Origin: Dromiciops gliroides
Lineage: Eukaryota > Chordata > Mammalia > Microbiotheria > Microbiotheriidae
Length of the DNA: 64,000 nt
Reading direction: 5' to 3'
NCBI RefSeq assembly: GCF_019393635.1
Contig: NC_057863.1
Span: 5,742,191-5,806,190 of the forward strand
Shown here one piece after another: positions 47,801-59,310 of the stretch. How positions within the stretch are numbered: the stretch's first letter is position 1; each line of letters starts with the position of its first letter. The notes under the pieces were generated by a model that worked only from the letters and a program-made list of their open reading frames with translations, was not told the DNA's origin and searched no databases. The translations under genes were made by a program, and so were the position numbers.

Positions 47801-48149
47801 CATGGGAAGGAGAGAAATCAAAATCTTCTAATAGGGGACATATTAGACCGACAGATAAGGCTAATTCTATATTTCTGCAAAGGGGAAAACTGAGGCTACT
47901 GAGGAGGAGCAACAGGGGAAGCAATTGCAGCTGTAGGGAAAGAAAAATCTTTCTAACAATTAATCTCTGAGTCAAAATAAATTGCTGCAATCTCCCATCA
48001 CTGTCCTTTTTTGTGCCAAACATGGGGGATTATCCATTCAGGGTTGGTGTCCACAGCAGCCCCGAGGAAACTGGAGCTTGGAATGAAGGACCTGACTTCC
48101 CATTCCCGCCACCCTTCAGGGCTGAGAATCTCAGGGTTTCTGCTTTCTT

Positions 48150-48545
48150 ATAGGTAGGGATGAAGCTATGGTGGTAAGGTTGGCATTTGGCCCCAGGAAG
48201 CCAGGACACTTATACTCTCAGGACCACTTACTGGCTGTCAAGTCATTTCAACTTTTTCAGTTCCAATTTCCCTTCTGTAAAATGAACAATAGAATGCTTG
48301 AACTTCCTCTTTCTCTGGGTGGGTGGGAGAATTCAGGGAAAGTGCATTATAAGCAAAGGAGATATTCTTAGAAGTAGGTGGTTAAGCAAGCAATGAAAGG
48401 GAGTCTATTCGAGTGGAAAGGGCAGCTCTTGTGAAATCAGCAGATCTGAATTTCAGGAAAGCTGGGTGACCATGGGCAAGTTTTGACCCCTCAGCCTCAG
48501 ATTCCCCTCTTCAAAAATGGTGATATATTTACACTCCTTAATAGT
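48150..48545 (+). mobile_element. Two diverged MIR-type SINEs
   Basis: 48150-48330 (CACTTACTGGCTGTCAAGTC and CCCTTCTGTAAAATGAAC) and 48395-48545 (GCTGGGTGACCATGGGCAAG and GCCTCAGATTCCCCTCTTC). The 83-codon minus-strand frame here is a shadow. Confidence 0.55.
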
Positions 48546-49081
48546 TGGATTTGGAGGGCAGGAAGCTCTTGGGAAAGTCTTTGGTTCTGGCCAGGTGTGA
48601 GTTGCTGTTGCAGCACATGGTGGGCTTATTGTTCCATTTCTCTTTGAGTCACCCTCACCACGTAGGAGCATCAGTGCTTTGGATATAGAAAGAATGTGCT
48701 CCATAATAGTTGAGGGATTGAATGATCCATGTCAATACAGAAACAAAATTGAATCAGAAAGATTTCATGATGTGCTAGAAATGCATCCATTGTAGAGACC
48801 CAAGTGTGAGTCCTGAGAGAGTCAGTGAAAGAAGACTCTATTTCAGAGCTCACCTACATCTTTGGGAGGTAATTCTGAATGGGCTGCTTGCTAACAATTT
48901 CTGTACATATTTTTCAGCTCCCTTGAGAGAAAGACTGTAGGGGGATTCTTCTATTCTTTGTCCCCTGCTGCCCAATAATGTGTCCTTCATTCAGTGTAGA
49001 CTAGGAACATTACATAAAATGTAATAAATAGTTCTTCTATAAAGTGACATATATAGTCCTTCAAATCTCTGTGCTATGCCA

Positions 49082-49330
49082 AATATCACAATAATAATAA
49101 TAAACAATAATGATAATATTTTACATTTCTGTAGTGCTTACTATGTTCTAGGCACTGTGCTAAGCATTTGACAATTACTTTCTGATCTGATTCTCACAGC
49201 AACCCTGGGAGGTAAGTGCTATTAGTATCCTCATTTTGCAGAGGAGAAAACTGAGACTAACACAGATGAAATAACACTTGTCCAATATCACAATGCTGGT
49301 TAGTATATGAGGCTAAATTTGAACTCACCT
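49082..49330 (-). mobile_element. MIR (antisense) with an AAT microsatellite
   Basis: CAATAATAATAATAAACAAT repeats start at 49089. Then GTAGTGCTTACTATGTTC, GGCACTGTGCTAAGCATTTG, CAACCCTGGGAGGTAAGTGC, TTTTGCAGAGGAGAAAACTG follow in the inverted MIR order. Confidence 0.7.
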
Positions 49331-50124
49331 TTTCCCAAGGACAGCCCCAATTCACAACTTCAAGGAGTTTCAGGGCTTTGGGGGGAAATGGGGTTAAGGA
49401 CACAAAACTCAAAAACTTCATCATTGACCCATTTAAAAAAAAGTAGAAATCTAATATACATAGTAGTACAGTTTTCTACATATTAACTGGAAAAGAGATA
49501 GAGAAATATTGCAATGAATAGTGGTAATGTTTATATCTGGCCTGTTCTCTTGTCCAGATTGGAGTCTCTTGTAAGTTGGGTAGGGAGTAACTCTGGGGCC
49601 TAGAGGCATGAGGACTTGGCAGTGCAGAGATGACTATTACTGGGCCAGAAGGTGTACAATAAATACAGCCTTTCCCTTGGCAAAAATGACAAGTTTGCTT
49701 ATAGAAGTTGACATAAGAAGGGTTGTAACTTGGGAATGATGGAAAAGTAATTCTGTTTTCTGTATTCTTTCTGTTTCTTAAGGAAGAGATTTCTGCAGAT
49801 GTAAACCTTATTTTGATCAATCCCTTACTATATCCATTGAATGAAAAAAATGTATTTTGTTAAAAAGAAGTTTTAGAGCAGCACTGACTATATTTCAATG
49901 GTTCCATGTCCTCATCACTGTGCATACTCCTTTCCCACCATGCCATTTGCATCCATCTTACTCTCATTCAGGTCCACTGCTGTAAATACCCCCAAAAGAA
50001 CAAAAATGAGCTCTGGCTAACTACCTCTCACTCTTTTGAAATGTCGTTAGGACAAAACATCCTAAGGCTTCCATTCTGTGGTCGCTTTCTCATTTTATGG
50101 TATGTTGTTCAAAGATTTCAGTAG

Positions 50125-50335
50125 TATCCAACTCTTCCTGACCCCATTTGAGATTTTCTTGGCAAAGATTCTGGATTAGTTTGACATTTCATTCTCCAGC
50201 TCATTTGACAGATGAAGAACTGAGCCAAACAGGGTGAAATGACTTGCCCAGGGTCACAAAGCTAGGAAGTATCTGAGGTCAGATTTAAATTCTGGAAGAT
50301 GAGTCTTCCTGATTCCAAACCCAGAATTGCATCCC
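50125..50335 (-). mobile_element. tRNA-derived SINE of a second family (antisense)
   Basis: TAGTATCCAACTCTTCCTGACC, TTTTCTTGGCAAAGATTCTG, CTCCAGCTCATTTGACAGATG, ATGACTTGCCCAGGGTCACA, AAGATGAGTCTTCCTGATTCC. It shares the CTTGCCCAGGGTCAC core with the other SINEs but has a distinct extension. No clean TSD. Confidence 0.65.
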
Positions 50336-50889
50336 CTAGCTTCTATTTCATGACTAACCTATGTTTATTTCTGATCATGAATATTCATAGTGATATCATT
50401 AAATTAATCTGTGGGAATGATTCATTCCTTATAATGGGTGATAACATCCCTCCATTGATAAAGGAGTCACCTGCAATTTGGGTTCCTCAGAGATCGTGGT
50501 TGCCCATGACTCACAACCATAATTATGAACACAACAGGTAAAAGAAACCAGTCATGCTTAAAATATGGACAATCATTTGGGGTCATTGAAAGTGTTACCA
50601 GTTTCTCAAATGCAACCCCACCTATATTTTTACTCCTATACAAGTCTCAAGGCATTGTCTATTCCTATTGTTCTTTTGCAGAATCTAAATACTGATGGAT
50701 TAAATTGATAGGATGAATGGGAAGGTATGTATAATAATAAACATTTCATTTATTGGGTATTTCTTGTGTGGATTGTCAGGCAGATATTGCATTCTATTAG
50801 GAGATAAGATACATGTGTCTCAAGTTAGATATAGGAAAAAACCTATAAAATAAATACAGTGTAGGAATTCAGTCAATAGGCAAATAAAT

Positions 50890-51000
50890 TATGTCAAAAT
50901 AATAAACTTATTTATTAACTGACGACTATCTGCTAAGTGATGGAAATGAAAAAGCAAAAAAGAAAGGTGACCTTACAAGCTAATGGAAGAAGAAAATATC
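50890..51000 (-). mobile_element. L2 3' end fragment (antisense)
   Basis: TATTTATTAACTGACGAC, ATCTGCTAAGTGATGGAAATG, ACCTTACAAGCTAATGGAAG: a weak inverted L2 tail. Confidence 0.35.
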
Positions 51001-51239
51001 AAAAATAAAGCTGGAATTTTTTTTTTAAAGAAGGCTTGAAAAGGAGAAAGGGAAGGGGAGAGCAAGCACTTAATCATGTCCAAAGTAGCACAACTAAGTG
51101 GGAAATGAAGGGATGACTGCTCTGGGAGCAGTCATGAAATTGAGGTTAGGGGAGGAATTCTTCATTCCATTTTTCATTCTGAGGGTTCCGGGTGTCAAGA
51201 GCAGTGATGAGGTGTGAGCACCAAAGTGAGTACCAAAAC

Positions 51240-51416
51240 TGATCTGAAGAAGGAAGGAAGGAAAGAAGGAAGGAAGGAAGAAGGGAATGTTGTGTGCTCA
51301 GAACATGCCACCCCCAGATATTTAAGAATTTATGCAATTGTGGGGATAGAAAGAACCAGGAGAGAGAAACAGAGACAGAAACAGAGACAGAGACAGAGAC
51401 AGAGACAGTGAGACAG
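51240..51416 (+). repeat. (GGAA)n and (GAGACA)n simple repeats
   Basis: A GGAAG/GAAGG run at 51247-51284 and a hexameric AGAGAC run at 51361-51412. The antisense Val/Ser-repeat protein frame here is a translation of the hexamer. Confidence 0.85.
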
Positions 51417-51448
51417 ATCTGGTAAAGGCTATTGAAATCATCAGGGGA

Positions 51449-51590
51449 GAGGCAGCTAGGTGGTGCAGTGGATAGAGCACCAGCCCTCGACTCAGGAAGA
51501 CCTGAGTTCAAATCTGGCCTCAGACACTTGATACTTACTAGTTGTGTGACCCTGAGCAAGTCACTTAACCGCAGCTGCCTCTCCAAAAAA
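51449..51590 (+). mobile_element. tRNA-derived SINE (WSINE1-like)
   Basis: Head GAGGCAGCTAGGTGGTGC, AGCACCAGCCCTCGAC, CTTACTAGTTGTGTGACCC, AAGTCACTTAACCGC and an A tail. Only an imperfect TSD is visible, so it is older than its neighbours. Confidence 0.88.
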
Positions 51591-51749
51591 AAAAATCTTG
51601 AGGGTTACAAAGGATTTTGTTTTAAATTCATAAAATATATAGGACTTCAAAAGGAAAACAATTTTATTAAAATATAATCATCAAATATTTTTTTCCGTTT
51701 GTTTTAAAGTTTATAGACATCAGGTTAAGAGGTCGAGAACCCTGTGAGA

Positions 51750-53290
51750 ACTTTCAGTACAGCATTCACAGGTACTAAATATCTTCTTTTATGTTTTTGT
51801 TTTTGTTTCTTCAAGCTAAAACAGTCCTTGAATCTTCAGCAAGAGTTCCTTTCTCTGAGTTCTCAAAGGGGTGTGGGGTTCTTTTTTATTGGGTTGGTGA
51901 GTAGGGGAGTAGGCAAAGAGGTGCTGGCAAAGTCACAACTTCAAATCAGTAAGGAGCACCACTTGTTCAAAGCAGATTACAAGGAGCCTCTAATTAATAC
52001 ACCCCCATTAGGATTAACATAAAGTGTTAGACAGCCTCATTAAGTGGAAGCAGCAGTCTGCTTTCCCTAAGCAGTCTGTGATCCCCTGGAAAACCTGAGA
52101 TGGATCCTGCCTGTATTATAGGCATTCCAAATTCTAGCATCAGAGGCAAATGGCAGGTCTGGGGTGTGTGGGGGGGGTCTGGATTATTGGGCAATAAGTT
52201 TGAAAATTATAAAATATCTATATCAGCTTCTAAATGTAATGCCTTAGATTGCTTCAAGGAAATACAAATAAACTAGCAGTTGCTCAACCTCCCCCTCCAA
52301 AAAGACAATCATAACAGTATGAGCCAGCTGGCTATCAGCAATGCCATTTTCAAAAGGCAGATTTGCAAGTCAGAGCAAAGTCTCTGATTTGGCTTTTGGT
52401 GGAGGGCAATTTGAAGAGTGAAGCTGGACAAAGGACTTTATTGTCCCATTCTAGTCAGCTACACAAATTGTCAGCCTCTCTTGGGGTGATGACTTGGCAC
52501 TTAAGTCGCTGGAAAATGCCAGCTCTGATACCCTTTTGCTACTTTTCCCAGCTTCTTTAATTCGCTTCCTCAGCCCTCCTCAATGACCACAAATCTCATT
52601 TATGAGTCCAGCCACGAGTCATCTATCCAATAAGAAAAGGCATTCAGTAAAGATAGAAAGGCAATGTAATTAACCAGAGAAAGAGAAAGAATAAAAAACA
52701 TTTTCTACTCTCAAATAAGAATGACCATAATCTTCTATGCCTCCAGCATGGATACTGCCTAGGAAAGATTGCAAAGGAGGAGAGAAATTGACCATTGGCA
52801 TACATGGGTGTGGTTATCACCCATCTATAATCATCACCTTTCAGAGAGATCTGCTAATCCTGGCCCTAACTCTCAGAAGAGGACAGAATCACTGTCCCTT
52901 TTCAGCTTGGTTCTGGCTTTGTAACAAATACATCAATGCACCCTGGTTTGGGACACTGAGGCAGCATCCTATCGTGTGCATGATGTCTTGTCTCTCTGCT
53001 CCAAAAGCAGTTCACATTCTGCCTCTTCAGCCCCACTTACATCCTGTTGTTCCCAAAAAGCCAAACAGTCACCGGAAGAACAATGAAGGTGTACTTCATG
53101 CTATAAAGCTCGACTTTTTGTTTGGCTTTCTCAATGAAACCATCCTAGCTTTTCAGTAGCTAGCATCTAGCCTGCAGTGATCTGCTTCCCTGCAGCACTC
53201 ATCCCTGAACAACAGCCCCAGACTTTGTCTCTGTACAAGAGTTTTCTGTTAACGGTGGAGTGTCTTTGACTGCTTTATACCAGGTTACAG
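51750..53290. other. No recognised gene; repeat-poor stretch
   Basis: The longest stretch without clear mobile elements. The frame 52737-53159 (140 codons, plus) has no recognisable domain, a Cys/His-scattered composition and no flanking splice signals I trust. Regions 51990-52160 and 52320-52600 look unique and could be conserved non-coding sequence. Confidence 0.3.
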
Positions 53291-53339
53291 ATTACCAGCT
53301 AAGAATCCACACATTCCCCTGAAACACCTATTCCCCACC

Positions 53340-53545
53340 TTTACCAACAACATTGATCAAGCATGTTCCAGGAATCATGCTAAGCAATTTACAGTTATCA
53401 TCTCATCTGACCCTCACAACAACCTGGGAGGTAGAGGATTTCCTAATTCCCATTTTATAGATAAAGTAAAACAGAAGTTAACTGACTTGTCCAGGGTCAT
53501 GCAGCTACTAAGTGTCTGAGGCCAGATTGGAACTCAGGTCATGTT
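53340..53545 (-). mobile_element. MIR (antisense)
   Basis: CATGCTAAGCAATTTACAG, CTCATCTGACCCTCACAAC, AACCTGGGAGGTAGAGG, ACTTGTCCAGGGTCATGCAG, CTACTAAGTGTCTGAGGCC, TTGGAACTCAGGTCATG follow the inverted MIR order. Confidence 0.75.
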
Positions 53546-54234
53546 GTCTCTAGGTGCTACTGTTCCTTAATATGATCAAAGGTATATAAACATAATAGTA
53601 AGACTGATTTTTGACGCAACTTTAGTCAAAAATCTCTAGAAAGACATTGGACCTTGATGAACAGTCCATTCTCATTAGCAAGGACACTCGTGCCCCATTG
53701 ATTGCCAAGTCATCTTGCTGGATTCTCTCCTACCTGTCATGCCCACCTCAAGGCAGGCTAGCACAAGACAGACAAGAATGTAACTCTGAAACCATCTTTT
53801 GCTCTGGAGAATGTAAATTCTGTGAAAGGAGATATTCTCTCAAAGGGCTCAGTGGTGACAGCTTAACTGCTAGGAAGCTTTCAGGATCAGCAAGTCTCAC
53901 CTCCCAGGGGTCCTGGGAACTAAAAAGCAGGCCAGCTGTTTGAAACAAAGATTTGAAGTGAGATGGTAAATTCCAGCTTCTTTAGTAAGAATAGGGGGTA
54001 TAAGCACCTTTGTCAGCTTTTGATGGCTCTGCAGAGATATATGGAAAGAGAAAGAAATCAAAAGGAAAGAAAAGAGATAAATCAGCCAGAAGGAATTCTG
54101 AAATTGCCCATTGGTTAGTAAATATGAGAAGAAATAATAACATTGACATAATTTCGACGGGTTATTCCTAAGGTGCTTCCCAACCCCTTTGGGAGGACAG
54201 AATTCTGATAGATCTAAATGCTTACCTTAAAGTC

Positions 54235-54375
54235 ACCAATGAGTCACCTCAACAAGCATTTATAAAGAATTAACTATTTGCAAGCCACTAGGGATGAAAA
54301 TACATGCAAAAAGGCTGTCCCTGTCTGCCTGCAGCTGACCTTCTACTGAGGAAGCTGAAAAGTGCTAGGGAGTGG
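54235..54375 (-). mobile_element. L2 3' end (antisense)
   Basis: CAACAAGCATTTATAAAGAAT, CTAGGGATGAAAATACATGC, GGCTGTCCCTGTCTGCCTGC are the inverted L2 tail with divergence. Confidence 0.55.
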
Positions 54376-55234
54376 GGGAGGGTTTGAAGGTGTCCACCAA
54401 TGGGCAGAACCTGGGAAGTCTAGAGAATGAAGGAGTTCTGCTTTGGGCCTTCCTCAGAATGGAGTGTGCTGGGGTTCTCTAATGAGACAAGAAGGCCACG
54501 GGGGAGAGGGAAAAGCACCTTACGCATAATGGGAAAGGTTGGAGAATAAAGGAATAATGACCCTTCACATACACAATCTGTATTTTTGAAAAGTTCATTA
54601 TTCTCCTGCATTTTTAGTGATCCATCCCCTGACCTCATAATCTGAGTTTGCAGAACTCTGCTCCCTCCTCTCCACCCCAGTTCTACTAGAGATGGGTTAC
54701 AATGCTACATTTCACCAAGTCTTCCTGTGCTGCCTTACACATGATAGACTGCTATGTGAAAAATGCCCAAAGGGTTTTAATTAATAAAGCAATTTAACTA
54801 CCACCATTAGAAATTCCATAAAGTTAAAAATCTGGGGATTGAATTTCTTGAGGTAGAAAACACCACCCCCAAGAAATTGGACTAGCAGTGCATTACATGC
54901 TAAGCATTTGGGGGGTTTATTTGTTTGTTTATTTTGGGGGGTTTTGAGCACTGGTTCTAATCGGTTTCATTCTGTAGCTACAACTACAATTTAATCATTT
55001 TACAAATGCTAGAAAATATTGGAAGACAGTTTCACATTATAGAGAAATGGAAATCTTGTTCCAATGAGCATCATATCCCAAGGAAAAAGAGGCTGTGGTC
55101 TGGAGTGTGTTACAGTTGGCACCTTCTATAGAAACTTGGACCCATTTTGTGGCAGGTTTTTTTTTCCCCCTCCAAGAAGGGTCATTATTCTGTGAGATTT
55201 TCTTCTCCCTATTCTCTCTCAACGTGAGGCCTCC

Positions 55235-55595
55235 TCACTCTCCCATCAACAAGAGATTCCATCTCTTGGCTCCAGATATTTTCTTTGGCTGTCACCCCTG
55301 TCTGGTCTCCTCTTTATCTTCCCTTCTATCTCCTGTCCTCCCTGACTGCCTTCAAAGCCCAGCTGAAAGCTCATCTTCTCCAGGAAACCTTTACCAATAT
55401 TTCTTCATTTAGGTGACTTCTCTCTCTTCATGCTTTCCTATTCCCCATCTATAGCTTGATTGTACACAATTGCATGATGTCTCTTCTATTCTAGTTTGAG
55501 CTACATGAGGACATTTGCCTTTCTTTGCATTTTTAGCACAGTGCTTGGTACACAATAGGTACTTAATAAATGAGTATGATTGAATAAAGCAAATG
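55235..55595 (+). mobile_element. L2 LINE 3' end
   Basis: GAAAGCTCATCTTCTCCAGG, TTTGAGCTACATGAGGACAT, TTTAGCACAGTGCTTGGTAC, ACTTAATAAATGAGTATGATTG are the sense L2 3' end. Confidence 0.75.
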
Positions 55596-56404
55596 TGCCC
55601 AGCAGCATCCCCAAAGTCAGGGTCACCCTTGAAAGTAAGCATGTGGTATTATTCTTGGGTTGTCTAGTAGGAGTCATTGCCTGGAGATATCAAGTGTATT
55701 TTCTATTGTCCTATTTCTCTATATGAATTTCTTTGGGCCTTGAAAGCCTCAGAGTTTTTGCTATTCCTTTTTTTTTTACTACAAATACCCCCAGGAGAAG
55801 CTGCACTTATCTTTATCAAACACTATTGTCATAAAGCAGCATTTCAGAAGTAAATCTGATGACCAACCTTCAGCCAGCTGGAAAGATGAGTATTTAGGAC
55901 TACACCTTGTGCAGAGAGTGAAAAAGAAAAGAAATGGAGAAGGAATGGGCATGTTTCACATATGGCCTTCTCCTACTTGATAATTTTAACTGATTGATGG
56001 CCTTTGGCCTGGAAGGCACAATTCAAACTCACCCTCTATAAACTCAATTTACACAGTTCACCACTGAGGCCCTGAACACAACTTCTGCCCTTTCTCCATT
56101 TGCTCCACCAGATGTATCTATAAAATTTTGCCAGTTGCCAATAAACAACAAACACTCATTATTTTTCCAGGTTTCCCTCTATATCCCAAGATCCTGATTC
56201 ATTCAAAAGTGATACATCAAAACTCAGGTTGTCCTTTCAAGTTTTCCCTTGAGGGACATAGACTCATTATGATGATGGTGCCATTTTCTGAAATGTTTTC
56301 GTGGAACACTTGCTTTGAAATTACTTTCAGAGTCATTTTACAAGCCCCAGGAGAAATTGAGTCTCATTTTTTGATAGTTCTATCACATTTTTGTAAAAAT
56401 ATGA

Positions 56405-57100
56405 TAGTCTCAGCTTAATCCCTTTTTACATCACCTGCCTCAAGTCTTTCTTCACTTTAATCCATCCTATAGACTGCTACCAAAATAATTGTCTTTAACT
56501 GTAGATCTGACCATGTGACTCCTCTATGCAATCCACTCCATTGCATCCTTAGGGCTTCCAGTATAAATTATCATCTCTCCTGTTAAGCTTTTAACATCCT
56601 AAACAACCTGACCACAATCTATCTTTCCAGTATCATTAAATGTTGGTCCATTTCATGGCCCTCTGCCCCTTGTATTCTGTTACATAGCCAGACTGTAGTT
56701 CTCTCTATTCCTCACTTCTCTCCACCTTTTGTTGATGTTCCACTGCATTGCCCATCTTCCATGGCTGAAATAGACTCTTTCCTTGCTTCTACTCCATAGT
56801 CGTTCTCTTTTTCTAAGAAGCAGATCACATAACATCTTCTAAATGAAGAATTTTCTGATCCTTACAACTGTAAATGCCTTCCCTCCCAAACTATATTATG
56901 TTAGACTATTTTGTATAGATTAAAATTATTAATTTTATATTTGCATTCTATATATTTTATATGTACTTGTCTCCCTCATTAAAGTGAAAGTTTTTTGTAA
57001 GCAGGGATTTGTCCACTCTCTGTAATGCATCCCCAGCACTAGCAGTGCCTTAGACACATAGTAGGTATGGAATAAATACTTGTTGATTGATTGACTATAG
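56405..57100 (+). mobile_element. L2 LINE 3' region
   Basis: ATCTGACCATGTGACTCCTC, TTGCATCCTTAGGGCTTCCA, then the 3' end GTAATGCATCCCCAGCACTA, AGACACATAGTAGGTATGG, AATAAATACTTGTTGATTG. One 700-bp copy with no coding capacity. Confidence 0.75.
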
Positions 57101-57358
57101 CAGACTTGTAGCTTGTTCCTCCAATCAAACTGATCTATGCAGTTTTGTTTTAATTTGAATGTCATCATTGTTGGAATGGGAAAGGGATGTCATTTGTAAA
57201 ACTGCCCTGATGCAGCCAGAAGTGATGCTATCATTTCATTTTGGGAAAAGACCCTGTGATTGGTGGGAAGTAGGAATTCCAGTGAATCAGAAAGTTGTAG
57301 CCTTCTCCCAGGGTATAAAGAGGGTATATGAACTTTAAAATCAAGAAGAGTGAGAAAA

Positions 57359-57369
57359 GTGTTCTCTTT

Positions 57370-57405
<36 letters not shown>

Positions 57406-57459
57406 TTACCATGGCCCCTCCACAAGAAGGACACACAAATTCATGAAGCGTTCCAATTA
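57359..57459 (+). pseudogene. RNU6 (pseudogene): Retroposed U6 snRNA copy
   Basis: U6 is the catalytic snRNA of the spliceosome. This copy starts GTGTTCTCTTTGGCAGCACA and runs through CATATACTAAAATTGGAACG, the ACAGAGA box, CATGGCCCCTCCACAAG and TTCATGAAGCGTTCC. It lacks three bases just after ACAGAGA, and the catalytic AGC has become ACC. The U6 3' T run is missing. It is flanked by a perfect 14-bp repeat, AAGAAGAGTGAGAA (57343-57356 and 57465-57478), the mark of LINE-mediated retroposition. I see no proximal sequence element or TATA at the right distance, so it is probably silent. An overlapping open frame (57328-57597) is incidental. Confidence 0.9.
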
Positions 57460-58089
57460 AAGAAAAGAAGAGTGAGAAGGCCTAAGGAGCTCAAGACAAG
57501 AAATAGACTGACGTTGAAGTCATCCCATACGGACCCTATTGATCCCTATAAAATGCAGATTGCAAATTCCAAAGGAAATAGGAAGGTGTGTTCTTGACCC
57601 TGTGACTTCACCTCACATTCCCATGGGGAAGTGAGAAAGGCCCTCAGAGTCTCTCGGATAGAAGACATAGTGTTGGGAAGATAGTTTTGAGCAAAAGAAA
57701 AATAAAAGCCTGTGGATATTGTTATCAAAGTATCGTGTAGGGAAACAAACAAATGATAGAGATCAAAGAAATCAGAACAGGAGAATGCTATATACAGTGG
57801 CTACAATAATTCAAATGATAATCAGATTAAATAGTAGATAAAATCAGATGAATTGCAATTATTTCAACATTGGTCTGGGAAAACAAACAGAATGAAACTT
57901 CCTTTACTTTTGTTGAATGAATATATGGGGGAATCCAGTCTAGAATGGTCCATGTCCTGTAAGACAGAGAAGTTAAGCAACTGGTTTCTGCCTAACTTTT
58001 TCTTGTTACAAAGGAGGGTTCTATGGGGGACAGGAGTCAGGGAGTCTCAGGAAATGGCTATTTTTTTAAACATATCCTAAAGAAGCTTC

Positions 58090-59310
58090 TTTTTTGTTTT
58101 GTTTCAATTATTATTTATTTTAACATTCTTTTCTTTTTAAAATGAGTTCCAAATTCTCTCCCTCCCTCCCACCCTTCCTCCATCCATTGAGAAGGCAAGC
58201 AAAGTGACATCAATTTTATTCCTGAAATCATACAAAACATCTCCATATTAGTCATGTTGGAAAAAATGAAAGGAAGAAAATTATACTTAAATTTATATGC
58301 AGAATTCATCAGTTCCCTTTCTTGGAAATGTATAGTATTTTTTCATCATGAGTCCTTTGGAATTATCTTGGATCACTATATTGATTAGAGCAGAAAAGTC
58401 TTTTACAGTTGATCATCATTACAAATTTTATGTTACTGTGCACAACTATCTCTCAGTTCTTCTGAATTTACTTTTCATCAGTTGATATAGGTCTTGCCCC
58501 TTTTTATTTGTGCTGTTGCTGTTGTTTTTGGAAAGCACCTCCCCCTTATCATTTTCAATAGAATTCATAGTTCAAATTTCTTCACAGAAATGTGCAAAGT
58601 TTTTTTTTTTTCCTTCAGGGCAATAAGGGTTAAGCCCCATATCATTTCTTATAGCACAATAGCACAGTACATCACAATCTTATGCCTCAACTTGTTTACA
58701 CATTCCTCAATCGATGGGCTTCCCCTTAATTTCCCTTGTCACCACAAAAAGAGCTGCTAGAAATATTTCTGTTCATTCTTTCCTTAGTGATTAGTGGAAT
58801 TGCTGGGTCAAAGGGTATGCACAGTTTTGTAGCTCTTTAGGCATAGTTCCAAACTGTTCTCCAGAATGGTTGGACCTGTTCACAATTCCAACAGGTTATT
58901 GTTCTATGTATTTTTTCTTTGTCCCCTATGACATTTGTGTGAGGTGTAACTCAAAGGTCAGATCTCAAAGCTATTTGACCTTGAATTCCTCTAATTAATA
59001 GTGACAGAGCATTTTTCCATATGAAAATAGGTAGTTTTAATTTCTTCTAAGAATTGACTGTTCATACACTTTGACCATTTGTCAATTGGGTAATGGGGGG
59101 AAGAGTGAGAGTTATGTTTGTACACCTCTTCCTCTCGTAAATCAAATTCACTCATGAGTCAAGACAGCACCCTTTTGATATCACTGGTTCTCTCCAAGAA
59201 TGAAGGATGAATAACAATTGAAGAATGGCTTTTATTTTTAAACATTTAATTCAGTTCCTTACATATTTGAGGAATAAGGCCTTTCTCAGAGAAACTTGAT
59301 GTATTTTTTA
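58090..59310 (-). mobile_element. L1 3' end and ORF2 C-terminal region (antisense)
   Basis: Reading the minus strand, it runs from ORF2 C-terminal sequence (59310) to the 3' UTR and tail (58090). Plus-strand signatures include ATCAGTTCCCTTTCTTGGAA (58308), TCATGAGTCCTTTGGAATTA (58346), CACAAAAAGAGCTGC (58743) and GAATTGACTGTTCATACAC. These are the complements of sequence in the L1 at 7350-8100. It is interrupted by a 118-bp RTE-type insertion at 59097-59214. Confidence 0.8.
59097..59214 (+). mobile_element. Short RTE-type SINE tail inserted in antisense L1
   Basis: CTCTTCCTCTCGTAAATC, AAATTCACTCATGAGTCAAG, TGGTTCTCTCCAAGAATGAA, GGATGAATAACAA resemble the 3' end shared by marsupial RTE elements and their SINEs. 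A near-perfect 14-bp duplication (59083-59096 and 59215-59228) marks the insertion into the older L1. Confidence 0.6.

Noticed and set aside
51146..51586. 146-codon minus-strand frame with a Val-Ser repeat
   Set aside because: It runs through a SINE in antisense and the AGAGAC hexamer array; the repeats explain the open frame.
52737..53159. 140-codon plus-strand frame, considered as a possible exon
   Set aside because: No domain, signal peptide or convincing splice sites, and nothing that I recognise; kept only as part of an unassigned stretch.
57328..57597. 89-codon frame across the U6 copy
   Set aside because: It spans a retroposed snRNA and its TSDs, so it is incidental.
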